DNA of 64,000 bases from Novosphingobium sp. (GCF_027489515.1 NZ_JAIXZS010000100.1:1-64000); one strand, 5' to 3'; shown: positions 1-10,102, counted from the stretch's first letter. The notes: generated from the letters alone by a model not told the origin. Numbers and translations: made by a program.

Positions 1-102
1 ACAGTCGATGCCCTGTGGAAGGCCGTCGGATCAATCTGCGAACTCTACCATCCAGACGAATGCTGGAACTACCTCAAGGCAGCAGGATACGTTGCAGATT
101 AA
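1..102 (+). CDS. IS630-family transposase, C-terminal fragment (runs off window start)
   Basis: Frame 1 reads TVDALWKAVGSICELYHPDECWNYLKAAGYVAD* which resembles the C-terminus of IS630-type transposases. Confidence 0.7.
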   Translation, partial: TVDALWKAVGSICELYHPDECWNYLKAAGYVAD

Positions 103-114
103 ACGCACGACGCT

Positions 115-1401
115 CTAGCTCAGCAGGAACATCGCCGAGACGAGGATCATCACCGCCGTTGCTGCCCAGCCGCCGAGCTTGAGCAGCGGGGGCAGGGTGA
201 GCCGGCCCATGACCTTTGGATTGCTTGCCGCGAGCATGGTCATGATCATCAGAGGCGGGGCCAGCAGCCCGTTGATCACTGCGGTCCAGTAGAGCGCCTG
301 CATCGGATCGATGCCGATGAGGTTGAGCGCGACGCCGCCGAGCACCGCCACCACGATTGCGGCGTAGAACGCCTTGGCCTCGTGCGGCTTGCGGTCGAGC
401 CCCTCGGTCCAGCCGAAGGTTTCGGACAGCGCATAAGCGGCTGATCCCGCAAGCACCGGCACGGCGAGCAGGCCGATCCCGATGATGCCCACCGCGAAGA
501 GCAGGAAGCTGAGATCGCCCGCGATGGGCCGCAAGGCGCTCGCCGCCGCATCGGCGGACGCGACTTCGTTGATCCCGTGGGCATGGAGCGTGGCCGCTGT
601 GGCGATCACGATGAACAGCGCAGTCACGCTCGTGACCCCCATGCCCAGAACCGTATCGGTGCGCATCCGGGCGAGGCCCGGACCGGCAGCGCGCGGGAAC
701 ACGCCGAGCGGATGCTTGTGCAGCCGGTGCTGCTCCTCCACTTCCTGCCCGGCCTGCCAGAAGAACAGGTAGGGGCTGATCGTGGTGCCAAGCGCGGCGA
801 TCACGGCCATCGATGTCTGCCGGTCGAAGCTGAGCTGGGGCACCAGCACACCGCGCAGCACTTCGCTGGGCGAGAGCTGCGCGACGAACGGGACGAGGAT
901 ATAGGCCAGCAGCGAGAGCGCCGACCATTTGAGGATGCGGGTGTAGCGCGCGTAGCTGACAAAGACCTCGAGCAGCACCGATATGCCGCCGAACAGCGCG
1001 ACATAGAGCATCGTCGGCCCCGGCAGCAGCAGGTTCAGCGCTGCCGCCATCGCGCCAAGATCGGAGCCGAGGTTGATCGTGTTCGCCACCAGCAGCAGGA
1101 CCACGGCAAACCACAGCACCGGCCGGGGATAGTGCCTCTTGAGGTTGTGCGCGATGCCATGTCCGGTCACCGCGCCGATGCGCGCGCAGATCAGCTGCGT
1201 CGCCACGAGCAGCGGATAGCTGAACACCATGATCCACGCGAGGCTGAAGCCGAACTGCGCGCCGACCTGGCTGTAGGTCCCGATCCCGCTCGGATCATCG
1301 TCTGCCGCGCCGGTGATCAGCCCGGGGCCGAGCACCTCGCCCCAGCTGCGCGCATCAGCTTCGGTGTGGCGTTCTTCGACCCGGGCGTCCTCGATGCTCA
1401 T
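115..1401 (-). CDS. NRAMP-family divalent metal ion transporter
   Basis: 428 aa; GPGLITGAADDDPSGIGTYSQVGAQFG and multiple TM segments typical of NRAMP (DPSG/DPG motif). Confidence 0.9.
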   Translation of the reverse strand: MSIEDARVEERHTEADARSWGEVLGPGLITGAADDDPSGIGTYSQVGAQFGFSLAWIMVFSYPLLVATQLICARIGAVTGHGIAHNLKRHYPRPVLWFAVVLLLVANTINLGSDLGAMAAALNLLLPGPTMLYVALFGGISVLLEVFVSYARYTRILKWSALSLLAYILVPFVAQLSPSEVLRGVLVPQLSFDRQTSMAVIAALGTTISPYLFFWQAGQEVEEQHRLHKHPLGVFPRAAGPGLARMRTDTVLGMGVTSVTALFIVIATAATLHAHGINEVASADAAASALRPIAGDLSFLLFAVGIIGIGLLAVPVLAGSAAYALSETFGWTEGLDRKPHEAKAFYAAIVVAVLGGVALNLIGIDPMQALYWTAVINGLLAPPLMIMTMLAASNPKVMGRLTLPPLLKLGGWAATAVMILVSAMFLLS

Positions 1402-2111
1402 GGGTTCAGCGCATTGATGGCGGCATGAACGCGCGCCTCGATATCCTCACGCGGGAGGCCCGGCGGGATTTCCGCGCCGAAGCGGTAGCGGATCGTGCCT
1501 GAGCGCTTCCACAGGCGCTGGTAGAGCGGCCCGCTATCGACGGCCACCGGCACGACCGGCAGGCCCAGCATCTTGTAGAGCCCGGCAAAGCCGGCCTGGA
1601 TCGCCGGACGGGTGCCATGGGCCACGCGGGTCCCTTCGGGAAAGATGATCAGCGGCCGCCCGTCCGCCGTCCAGCGCCGCGCTTCGGCAAGCATCGCCCT
1701 GAGCGCGCTGGCGCCGCGCGCGCGGTCCACCGCGATCAGCCCGTAGCGCGCGCCGATCGCGCCCCATAGCGGGATGCGCAGCAACTGCTCTTTCGCAAAG
1801 ACCACGGGGAGGGGGTACATGTGGGGCAGTTCGATCGCCTCGAAAAAGGATTCGTGCTTGATCGCGTAGAGCACGCCCGAACGCGGCGTGAAGCCTTCGG
1901 ATTCCACGGTGATGCCCAGCAGCAGGCGAACGCAGGTCCGGTGCCAAGTCGACCAAACCCGCACCACGTCCTTGTAGCGATCGCGGCCCAGCGGCAGGAC
2001 GGCCAGCGCCACGAATACGAGCAGCACGGTGCCGCCATAGAACGCAGCGTAGAACGCGAGGCTGCGCAGAATGTCGCGCAGGCTTGGGGCAGCCTTGCCG
2101 TGGTGCGCCAT
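1398..2111 (-). CDS. plsC: 1-acyl-sn-glycerol-3-phosphate acyltransferase (PlsC family)
   Basis: KHESFFEAIELP (HxxxxE-like) and FPEGTR motifs; start trimmed to MAHHGKAAP. Confidence 0.85.
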   Translation of the reverse strand: MAHHGKAAPSLRDILRSLAFYAAFYGGTVLLVFVALAVLPLGRDRYKDVVRVWSTWHRTCVRLLLGITVESEGFTPRSGVLYAIKHESFFEAIELPHMYPLPVVFAKEQLLRIPLWGAIGARYGLIAVDRARGASALRAMLAEARRWTADGRPLIIFPEGTRVAHGTRPAIQAGFAGLYKMLGLPVVPVAVDSGPLYQRLWKRSGTIRYRFGAEIPPGLPREDIEARVHAAINALNP

Positions 2112-2119
2112 GCGCTGCC

Positions 2120-2677
2120 CTACCACCCCGCCAGCCAGGCCAGCACGCGGGCAATAAGCTTGTTGTATTCGATGAACAGCGTTTTCATGCTTGGCCGCGA
2201 AGGCACGGCATCGGGCAGGATTTCCACGCCGCGCGGTGCCGCCATGGCAAGATCGAACTCGGCGCGACGCATGTGCCAGTCGGTCGTGACGAGGCGCACC
2301 GAGGTGATGTGTTCCGCCGCGATCCACCGGGCGGCCTCCAGCGCGTTGGAGCGGGTGTCAACGGATTCGAAGCCCAGCGTGACGCAGCAGGCCAGCAATT
2401 GCGGCGAAACCTCGTATTCTGCGGCAAATTCACCGGGCTTCACCTCGCTGGCGACGCCGGCGATGAGCGCCTTGCGCGCCTTGCCGGCACGCAGCACGTC
2501 GATCGCGCGCGGGATGCGTCCGCCCGCGCCGGTCAGCGCGATCACGCCGTCGGTCTTCTGCCCGCCTGCCGGGCGCGGCAGGGCGAGGGCAAACCACAGG
2601 AAGCCGAGCACCCATGCCAGCAGCATGGTTGCGCCGATGCGGCGAATAAGGCCGGGCGGCTTGCGCACGCGCGCCAT
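2120..2677 (-). CDS. YdcF/DUF218 family protein
   Basis: VIALTGAGGRIPRAIDVL ... SVRLVTTDWHMRRAEFDL, DUF218-like. Confidence 0.8.
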   Translation of the reverse strand: MARVRKPPGLIRRIGATMLLAWVLGFLWFALALPRPAGGQKTDGVIALTGAGGRIPRAIDVLRAGKARKALIAGVASEVKPGEFAAEYEVSPQLLACCVTLGFESVDTRSNALEAARWIAAEHITSVRLVTTDWHMRRAEFDLAMAAPRGVEILPDAVPSRPSMKTLFIEYNKLIARVLAWLAGW

Positions 2678-2678
2678 G

Positions 2679-3605
2679 TCAGAGCATCCGCCTCAAGGCT
2701 GCGAGGACCGTCATGCGTGCGGTAAGCACCGCCAGCGCGATCCCCGCAAGCGGAATCGCTGCGATCACGATCCAGTCCTGCCAGTGCAGCACCGCGCCCG
2801 CGACCATGCCCGAGCCGAGCCCCGCGAACTGGCGTGACAGCGTGACGATGGTGACGACGCCGAACAGGAGGCCGACAAGCCCGCCCGCCGCCGCATCGAA
2901 GGCCATCGAGCGCTGGAACACGCGCGCGATCTGCTTGTCGGTGCCGCCCAGCATGTGGACGATCTCGATCGTTTCGCGGTGGTTGCCCAGCGCATTGCGC
3001 GAGGCGAGCAGTACGGCTGCGATGGTAGCAAGGGCCAGCAGCGCGATGAGGCCGCCCGCCAGCCACTGCAAGGTGCCGATGGCGGCAAACACCGGCGCCA
3101 GCCAGCCAGCCTGGGCATCGACCCGCGCCGATGGGGCGACCGGCACGGCCAGCGCGCGCAAGTGCGCCACCCGGTCCGCCGTTGCCGGCCCCTTGAGCCT
3201 CACATCGATCAGCGCCGGGATCGGCAAGGCCTCGACATCGTCGCCCGGCCGCGTGCCGAGCCACGGCTCGACCAGCGTGTTGAGGTCTTCCTGCGCGACT
3301 TGCTGCACGTTCGCGACTTCGGGCGCCTGCTTGAGGGCAGCCACCACGGCCGCGGCCTGGCGCAGCCGCTCGGCAGGGGCAGCGGTGACGATCTGCACCG
3401 TCACCCCGCCTTCGAGATCGGCACTGGCGGTCTGCGCAGCATTGCGCAGGGCAAGGCCGCTGGCAGCAGCGATGACAGTCATCGCGATCATGATCGCGAT
3501 GACCCACGGCATCGGGCCGGAAAGTTGCGCCTCGGGCAGCAGGCGCGGATCGCTCGCCGCACCGTTGCCGCGCCACTGCCGCATAAGGGACGAAAGCAGG
3601 CCCAT
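2679..3605 (-). CDS. ftsX: Cell division protein FtsX
   Basis: Four-TM permease-like protein directly downstream of ftsE; EIVHMLGGTDKQIARVFQ. Confidence 0.88.
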   Translation of the reverse strand: MGLLSSLMRQWRGNGAASDPRLLPEAQLSGPMPWVIAIMIAMTVIAAASGLALRNAAQTASADLEGGVTVQIVTAAPAERLRQAAAVVAALKQAPEVANVQQVAQEDLNTLVEPWLGTRPGDDVEALPIPALIDVRLKGPATADRVAHLRALAVPVAPSARVDAQAGWLAPVFAAIGTLQWLAGGLIALLALATIAAVLLASRNALGNHRETIEIVHMLGGTDKQIARVFQRSMAFDAAAGGLVGLLFGVVTIVTLSRQFAGLGSGMVAGAVLHWQDWIVIAAIPLAGIALAVLTARMTVLAALRRML

Positions 3606-3615
3606 GCCCTTCAGC

Positions 3616-4362
3616 TCAAAGCGGGGCGGGCGCGCTGGCGCCGGTCGGGGTCTGGCGGCGCGGGGGATAGCGCAAGGCGCCGGTGGGATCGCTGAGGCGC
3701 CCCTTGTCGAGCCGCATGATCAGCGATTCCGGCACCTTGCGAATGAGGTGGACATCGTGGGTGGCGACCACCACCGTCGTGCCCAACCGGTTGAGGCTTT
3801 CGAACAGGCGCAGGAGCTTCAGCGCCATATCGGGATCGACGTTGCCGGTCGGTTCGTCGGCCACGAGCATGTCGGGCCGCGCGATCACCGCCCGCGCGAT
3901 GGCGACACGCTGCTGCTCCCCGCCTGAAAGCGTGGCGGGCCGGACATGCTGCCGGTCTCCCAGCCCCACCCAATCGAGCATTTCGCCGACCGGGCGCACA
4001 ATATCCCTCTCGCTCACCCCCGCAACCCTGAGCGGCAGCGCCACATTATCGAAGGCGGAGAGATGATCGACCAGCCGGAAATCCTGGAACACCACGCCGA
4101 TGCGGCGGCGGAAGCCGGGCAGGCGTTCACGCGGCAGGGTGATCGCATCGGTGCCGAACAGCCGGATCAGCCCGCGCGAGGGGCGCTGCGCCAGATAGAG
4201 CAGCTTGAGCAGGCTGGTTTTCCCCGCGCCGCTCGCGCCGGTGAGGAAGTAGAAGCACCCCGGGTAAAGCGTGAACGAGACGTCGGCCAGGATTTCCTTG
4301 TCTGTTCCGTAGCGCAGCCCGACGTTGTCGAACTGGACGATTTCGGCGTCAGGCTGGCTCAT
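3616..4362 (-). CDS. ftsE: Cell division ATP-binding protein FtsE
   Basis: Walker A GASGAGKTSLLKLLY, LSGGEQQRVAIARA, Walker B DMLVADEPTGNVD. Confidence 0.95.
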   Translation of the reverse strand: MSQPDAEIVQFDNVGLRYGTDKEILADVSFTLYPGCFYFLTGASGAGKTSLLKLLYLAQRPSRGLIRLFGTDAITLPRERLPGFRRRIGVVFQDFRLVDHLSAFDNVALPLRVAGVSERDIVRPVGEMLDWVGLGDRQHVRPATLSGGEQQRVAIARAVIARPDMLVADEPTGNVDPDMALKLLRLFESLNRLGTTVVVATHDVHLIRKVPESLIMRLDKGRLSDPTGALRYPPRRQTPTGASAPAPL

Positions 4363-4522
4363 GTCAGGCGATGCGGTCCCGGAGGGTGGTTGGCGCGCAC
4401 GGGGCCGAGCGCGCTGCTTGCGGCGGCTATACGGCGCAATCGATGTGGAAAAAAGGGCAGGTGAGCACTTCTCCCCGCTTGCACCTATTGTTTCCCCTTA
4501 TCCGCCCTGCTTAACCCGCCCT

Positions 4523-5338
4523 ATGATTATTGCGTGCCCCGCCTGCTCGACGCGCTACGTCGTCCCCGACAGCGCGATCGGTGTGGAAGGGCGAACCGTG
4601 CGCTGCGCCAAGTGCCGGCACAGCTGGTTCCAGCACGGTCCCGATCTCCCGCCAAGGGAAGAGGCGGCCCCTTCACCGGTTTCGGCATCAGCGGTTGCGG
4701 CTGCGCCGACGGTTGCTTCGGAACCGGATGCTGAGACCGCGCCTGCTTCGCCGGAGCAGGTGCCGGAAACGGGGACCGAACAGGGGATCGAGCCGGTGCC
4801 GGAGCCGCCGGTCGTGCCGCGGCCGGTCATCCGCCCCGCCGCGCGTTCGGCAGACGAGAGCTTCGAGGACACCGCCTCGAGCTTCGATCACCAGCCGCCG
4901 TTTCGCCCGCGCCGCAACATGGCCAAGCTCTGGACCATCGCCGGAATCGGCTTTGCCGTACTGGTTGCGCTGCTGGTGGTGCTGGCCACGTGGCTCGGCC
5001 TGCCGCGCTGGCTGCCGACGGCCCATGCCACGTTCGGCGCAGGCAACCCGGATCTCGTGCTGGCGTTTCCCTCCGAACGGCAGGACCGGCGTACCTTGCC
5101 CAACGGCACCGAGTATTTCGGCGCGAGCGGGACAGTCACCAATGTCAGCAAGCAACCACAGGAAGTGCCGCCGATCCTGATCGTGCTGCGCGATGCCAAG
5201 GACAAGGTGGTCTACACTTGGGATGTCACCCCCCCGCGCGAGATGCTGAAGCCTGGCGAGAGCGTGACGATCAACGAAGCAGTGACCGACGTTCCCAAAA
5301 ACGCAAAGGTCGCGGAGATCGGCTGGAAGCCGGAGTAA
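4523..5338 (+). CDS. MJ0042-type zinc-ribbon protein with single TM segment
   Basis: MIIACPACSTRYVVPDSAIGVEGRTVRCAKCRHSWFQ; start trimmed. Confidence 0.85.
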   Translation: MIIACPACSTRYVVPDSAIGVEGRTVRCAKCRHSWFQHGPDLPPREEAAPSPVSASAVAAAPTVASEPDAETAPASPEQVPETGTEQGIEPVPEPPVVPRPVIRPAARSADESFEDTASSFDHQPPFRPRRNMAKLWTIAGIGFAVLVALLVVLATWLGLPRWLPTAHATFGAGNPDLVLAFPSERQDRRTLPNGTEYFGASGTVTNVSKQPQEVPPILIVLRDAKDKVVYTWDVTPPREMLKPGESVTINEAVTDVPKNAKVAEIGWKPE

Positions 5339-5441
5339 AAAAACGCCGCTAGGTTGTTGCGCGGCGCGGGGGGCTTTGCTAGGGGCGCCCCTCTACCCCG
5401 GCGGGGCCGCCTTTTTGCAAGGCAAAGCCCCGTTTCGATGT

Positions 5442-5528
5442 GCGGTCGTGGCGGAACTGGTAGACGCGCAACGTTGAGGTCGTTGTGGGCGAAAGCCCGT
5501 GGAAGTTCGAGTCTTCTCGACCGCACCA
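5442..5528 (+). tRNA. tRNA-Leu (anticodon GAG)
   Basis: Acceptor GCGGTCG/CGACCGC-ACCA; anticodon stem CAACG/CGTTG with loop TTGAGGT (GAG at 5476-5478); long variable arm; encoded CCA. Confidence 0.95.
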
Positions 5529-5583
5529 ATCACCCAGCAGATCAAGCCGAGATCACCCCTTTGGGGGCACGAACGATGCGTTT

Positions 5584-6615
5584 TCACGCGCCGGCGGCGA
5601 GGAACAGGGCGAGGGCGGAGACCTCAGCGGCGGCGCCGGTTTGTCCTGATCCGCCGCTCCACAGCCCGTCGACCGGCTGGCTGCCTTCGCCGCTGAGTGC
5701 CCAGACCGCATCGCCGTTGCGCGTGAGCCATTCGCTGAGCTCGGTGCGATCAGGGCCATCGGGCATGGCTGCGACGAGATGGCCGAGATGGAAAACGAAG
5801 ACGCCCTTGAACATTGGCCCGTCGGCACCGAGCCCGTCTGACGGCTCGGTGAGCAGGCCCTGCGGCGTGACCAGCGTGCGGGTGGCGGCAAGTGCGGTGC
5901 GCACCGCGATGGCGCGGTACTGCGGATCGCCGGTGATGGCGGTAAGATCGTTCAGCCCGCCGAGCAGTACACCCTGGTTGTAGGTGTAGCGCGGGGCGCC
6001 GTTGTTGCGGCACAGCGGATCGAGCCCGTCGTTGACCAGCCCGTCCGGCCCGATCATGCCCGAGGCGGCAAACCAGTCCCAGATGTGCAAGCTCCAATCG
6101 CGATAGGCCTGCTGGCCGGTGGCGCGGTAGAGGCGGGTTGCGGCGGTGAGCAGCAGTTCGTTGGTAATCGCGTTCTTGTAGCCGTGCCTGGGATCCCACC
6201 AGATCCCGCCGCCGCAGTGATCGTCCCAGTGGTCGGAGACGAGGCGGGTGAAGTTGGTGGCCGCCCACGCGAGCAGTTCGGGATCGTGGTCACTCTCCCA
6301 GGCATCGACGCTGGCGATCACGGCCCAGAGATCATCATCATTGAGATAGCGCCCGGCGCGGTTGCGCACGGCGGCGGCGATCTTTGCGGCCAAGCGCGTG
6401 TCTCCGGTGCGGCGCTGATAGTCGAGCAGGATCTGCGCGATCGGGAAGCGCTGCCAGTTCTCGCTCGCCTTCCAGCCATCGGCAGTGCCCCAGGTCTGCT
6501 CGAGCAGGGTGGCAGCGGCGGCGGCGCGCGATGACCAGGCGGGGGCCTGCGCACGGGCGGGTAGGCCCACGGAAAGGAGCAGCAGCGCGGCAATCGAGCC
6601 GAACGCGATCCGCAT
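5584..6615 (-). CDS. Secreted glycoside hydrolase family 76 (alpha-1,6-mannanase-like)
   Basis: Signal peptide; ...DDHCGGGIWWDPRHGYKNAITNELLLTAATRLYRATG... GH76-like. Confidence 0.85.
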   Translation of the reverse strand: MRIAFGSIAALLLLSVGLPARAQAPAWSSRAAAAATLLEQTWGTADGWKASENWQRFPIAQILLDYQRRTGDTRLAAKIAAAVRNRAGRYLNDDDLWAVIASVDAWESDHDPELLAWAATNFTRLVSDHWDDHCGGGIWWDPRHGYKNAITNELLLTAATRLYRATGQQAYRDWSLHIWDWFAASGMIGPDGLVNDGLDPLCRNNGAPRYTYNQGVLLGGLNDLTAITGDPQYRAIAVRTALAATRTLVTPQGLLTEPSDGLGADGPMFKGVFVFHLGHLVAAMPDGPDRTELSEWLTRNGDAVWALSGEGSQPVDGLWSGGSGQTGAAAEVSALALFLAAGA

Positions 6616-7956
6616 TCAGGCGGCCTCCCGCCTGCGCAGCAGTAGCGAGGCTGCGACCAGCACCGTCATCAGGCCGGCGAAGATCGCCGCGAGTTCGCGG
6701 TTATTCCACGCCATGGTCATGAGCGCGAGGCTGGCCATGCCGAGCGCGAAAGCGGGCGCGAAGGGATAGAGCGGCGCGCGGAAGGGGCGCACGAGATCGG
6801 GCTCGCTGCGACGCAGGCGGAACAGCGCGGCCATCGAGACGATGTACATGAGGAGCGCGCCGAACGCTGACAGCGTCACCACGCTGGCTGTCAGCGACTG
6901 GCCGGCGATGCTGATGAAAGCGTCGCTGTATATCGCGGCCACGCCGACCACGCCGCCCGCCAGCGTCGCCAGATGGGGCGTGCGGAAACGGGGATGCAGC
7001 CGCGCGAACAGGCCCGGCAGATAGCCCTCCCGCCCCAGCGCGAAGATCTGGCGGGCATAGCCCATGATGATCCCGTGGAACGAGGCGACGAGGCCGAACA
7101 GCCCGAGCCACACCAGCATGTGCAGCCACCCCGAAGAAGCGCCGACCGCGCGCTTCATCGCTTGCGGCAGCGGATCGTTGAGGCTTGAAAGCTCGGCCCA
7201 GCTGCCCGAACCGCCGGCGAACAGCATGACCCCGAAGGCGAGCGCTGTCAGCGTGAGAATGCCTGAGACATAAGCGGTGGGGATCGTCCGGCGCGGTTCC
7301 TTCGCCTCTTCCGCGGCCATGGCGACGCCTTCGATGGCAAGGAAGAACCAGATCGCGAAGGGCAGCGCCGCGACGATCCCGCCGACCGCCGCCATGCTGA
7401 AATGGTCCTGCCCGGCCCAGCCGCCGGCGAGGAAGTTCGACCAGCGGAAGGCGGGGAGGACGACGGCCATGAACACCAGGAGCTCCCCCACCGCGAGAAG
7501 CGTGACGACCACTTCGAAGCTGGCGGCGATCTGCACGCCGACAATGTTGAGCGCGATGAACAGGGCATAGGCGCCGAGCGCCGCGTGTTTGGGCTCAAGC
7601 CCCGGAAACTGCACGTGGAGATAGGCGCCGATGGCGAGGCTGATAGCGGGCGGCGCGAAAAGGAACTCGATCAGCGTGGCAAAGCCTGCCACCGCGCCGC
7701 CCACTGGCCCGAAGGCACGCAGGCCGTAGGCAAAGGGGCCGCCCGCGTGCGGGATCGCGGTCGTCAGCTCGGTGAATGAGAAGATGAAGGCGATGTACAT
7801 TGCCGCCACGGCGGTGGTGGTGACAAGGAAGCCCAAGGTGCCCGCGCTTGCCCAGCCGTAGCTCCAGCCAAAGTATTCGCCAGAGATGACGAGCCCCACG
7901 GCAATCGCCCAGAGCTGGAACGGGCCGAGGCTCTTTTGCAGCTGGGGCTTGGTCAT
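6616..7956 (-). CDS. Ethanolamine permease (APC superfamily)
   Basis: SGEYFGWSYGWASAGTLGFLV, APC fold, adjacent to eutBC. Confidence 0.88.
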   Translation of the reverse strand: MTKPQLQKSLGPFQLWAIAVGLVISGEYFGWSYGWASAGTLGFLVTTTAVAAMYIAFIFSFTELTTAIPHAGGPFAYGLRAFGPVGGAVAGFATLIEFLFAPPAISLAIGAYLHVQFPGLEPKHAALGAYALFIALNIVGVQIAASFEVVVTLLAVGELLVFMAVVLPAFRWSNFLAGGWAGQDHFSMAAVGGIVAALPFAIWFFLAIEGVAMAAEEAKEPRRTIPTAYVSGILTLTALAFGVMLFAGGSGSWAELSSLNDPLPQAMKRAVGASSGWLHMLVWLGLFGLVASFHGIIMGYARQIFALGREGYLPGLFARLHPRFRTPHLATLAGGVVGVAAIYSDAFISIAGQSLTASVVTLSAFGALLMYIVSMAALFRLRRSEPDLVRPFRAPLYPFAPAFALGMASLALMTMAWNNRELAAIFAGLMTVLVAASLLLRRREAA

Positions 7957-8714
7957 GTGCGGCTGGGGTCCTCGGCAGGCAGAGTGGGGGTCTGGTCGTC
8001 CTTCAGCGCGACACCGGAAAGTTCGCGCCGCAGCGCTTCCCGAAGCAGCCAGCCAAGCGTGCGGGCGGCGTCCTCGGGCGAGAGGCCGCCTGCGCCGTGA
8101 ATGTTGGAGATGCAGTTGCGCTCGGCATCGGTACGGCCGATGCGCGGGGCGAAGGTCATGTAGATGCCGAGGCTGTCATGCACGCTGAGGCCGGGCCGCT
8201 CGCCAATGATCGTGACGCAGACGCGCGCGCCGAGTGCTTCGCCGATGGGATCGCCGAGCGCCACTCGCGCTTGCCGGGCGATCACGATGGGGCCGATGGT
8301 GAGGTCGCCAAGTTCGGCGGTGCAGGCCTGCACCAGCTCTGCAGCGCCTGCTTGCACGCCGGTTGCGGAGAGTCCGTCCGCGATGACGAAGACGACGTCG
8401 CAGTGCCCGGCAGCCTTGGCGAGCAGGGCGGCGGACCGGGCCGAAAGGCGGCGGCCGAGGTCTGGGCGCCTGAGATAGGCCGCGCGGTCAGGGGCATCGC
8501 TTTCGGCGTGGAGGACCGGCAGCGGCGCCAGCGCGGCCTCGAGCGCTGCGGTATCGAGCGCCGCATGCACCGCATCGCGTGCGCGGGCGTGGGCGAGCTG
8601 GAAATCGAGCACTTCCGCGAGCGGCAAGGCATGCCCGACGCGGCCGAGCGCGATGCGGGCGGGTGTTGTCCGCCGCAGCCTTGCCCAGAGTTCGCCGGTT
8701 GCGACCTCGCTCAA
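7953..8714 (-). CDS. eutC: Ethanolamine ammonia-lyase small subunit
   Basis: EutC-like (RPDLGRRLS, ADGLSATGVQ, GERPGLSVHDSLGIYMTFAP, RNCISNIH); TTG start overlaps eutB stop as TTGA. Confidence 0.92.
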   Translation of the reverse strand: MSEVATGELWARLRRTTPARIALGRVGHALPLAEVLDFQLAHARARDAVHAALDTAALEAALAPLPVLHAESDAPDRAAYLRRPDLGRRLSARSAALLAKAAGHCDVVFVIADGLSATGVQAGAAELVQACTAELGDLTIGPIVIARQARVALGDPIGEALGARVCVTIIGERPGLSVHDSLGIYMTFAPRIGRTDAERNCISNIHGAGGLSPEDAARTLGWLLREALRRELSGVALKDDQTPTLPAEDPSRT

Positions 8715-10102
8715 GAAATGGTCTCCGCCAAGCGGCGCACGAGGGGCGAGGCGCCGTCTGCCAGCGCGCGCAAGCTGCCATCGGGTGCGGCGATCCCGGC
8801 CTCGGCCAGCCACACCTCGAACTCTGGCGCTGCACGCAGGCCCATCACGCTGCGCAAGTAGAGCGCGTCGTGGTTGGAAAGGCTCTGGTAGGAGAGCATC
8901 ACGTCGTCGCTGCCGGGCACGCAGATCAGGAAGCTGCACCCCGCCACGGTCAGCAGGGTCATCAGGCTGTCCATGTCGTCCTGATCGGCTTCGGCATGAT
9001 TGGTGTAGCAGACGTCGCAGCCCATCGGCAGGCCGAGCAGCTTGCCGCAGAAATGGTCCTCGAGGCCGGCGCGGATGATCTGCTTGCCGTCGTAGAGGTA
9101 TTCCGGCCCGATGAAGCCGACGACAGTGTTGACGAGCAGCGGATCGAACGCGCGGGCGACCGCATAGGCGCGCGCCTCCATCGTCTGCTGGTCGACGCCG
9201 TGATGCGCATTGGCGGAGAGGGCGGAGCCTTGGCCGGTCTCGAAGTACATCACGTTCTGGCCGACTGTCCCGCGCCCCAGTCCCAGTGCGGCGGCGTGGG
9301 CATCGCGCAGCACGGCAAGGTCGATGCCGAAGCCCGCATTCGCAGCCTCGCTCCCCGCGACCGACTGGAACACGAGATCGACCGGCGCGCCGCGCTCCAT
9401 GATCGTCAGCGCGTTGGTCACATGGGTGAGCACGCAGGTCTGCGTCGGGATGGCATAGGCCTCTCGCAGTTCGTCGAGCATGCGGATGAGGGTGGTGGCG
9501 GCGGGCACGGAGTCGGTCGCGGGGTTCACGCCGATCACCGCATCGCCCACGCCGTGGAGCAAGCCATCGAGCACGGCGGCGGCAATGCCGCGCGGATCGT
9601 CCGCCGGGTGGTTGGGCTGGAGGCGGGTGGAGAGGCGGCCGGGAAGGCCGATGGTGCTGCGAAAGGCGGTCACCACACGGATCTTCTTCGCGACCGCGAT
9701 CAGGTCCTGATTGCGCATCAGCTTGGAAACCGCTGCGGCCATTTCCGGCGTCACGCCGCGCGCGACGGCGGCGAGCGCGGCTTCGTCTGCCGCTTCACTC
9801 AGCAGCCAATCGCGAAAGCCGCCAACGGTGAGGTGGGCGATGGGCGCGAAGGCGGCGGCATCATGGCTGTCGATGATCAGCCGTGTGACCTCGTCGCTTT
9901 CGTAGGGGACAAGGGCCTCATTGAGGAACGTGGCGAGCGGGAGATCGGCGAGAACCCACCGCGCGGCCACCCGCCGTGTTGCGCTCGCGGCGGCGATGCC
10001 GGCGAGCTCGTCGCCCGACCGCGCCGGGCTTGCGGCGGCCAGCACGGCCTTCAGGTCCGCGAAGCTGTGTCGTTCGCCGCCAAGATCACTGGTAAACGGC
10101 AA
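8711..10102 (-). CDS. eutB: Ethanolamine ammonia-lyase large subunit
   Basis: EutB-like (KIRVVTAFRSTIGLPGRLSTRLQPNHPADDP; IGPEYLYDGKQIIRAGLEDHFCGKL); proposed TTG start after GGAGGG. Confidence 0.92.
   Translation of the reverse strand: MPFTSDLGGERHSFADLKAVLAAASPARSGDELAGIAAASATRRVAARWVLADLPLATFLNEALVPYESDEVTRLIIDSHDAAAFAPIAHLTVGGFRDWLLSEAADEAALAAVARGVTPEMAAAVSKLMRNQDLIAVAKKIRVVTAFRSTIGLPGRLSTRLQPNHPADDPRGIAAAVLDGLLHGVGDAVIGVNPATDSVPAATTLIRMLDELREAYAIPTQTCVLTHVTNALTIMERGAPVDLVFQSVAGSEAANAGFGIDLAVLRDAHAAALGLGRGTVGQNVMYFETGQGSALSANAHHGVDQQTMEARAYAVARAFDPLLVNTVVGFIGPEYLYDGKQIIRAGLEDHFCGKLLGLPMGCDVCYTNHAEADQDDMDSLMTLLTVAGCSFLICVPGSDDVMLSYQSLSNHDALYLRSVMGLRAAPEFEVWLAEAGIAAPDGSLRALADGASPLVRRLAETIS

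Noticed and set aside
5330-5375. CGCCGC...GCGGCG hairpin next to an A7 run after the zinc-ribbon gene
   Set aside because: Orientation fits a minus-strand terminator, but no minus-strand gene ends nearby; loop is long and stem short.
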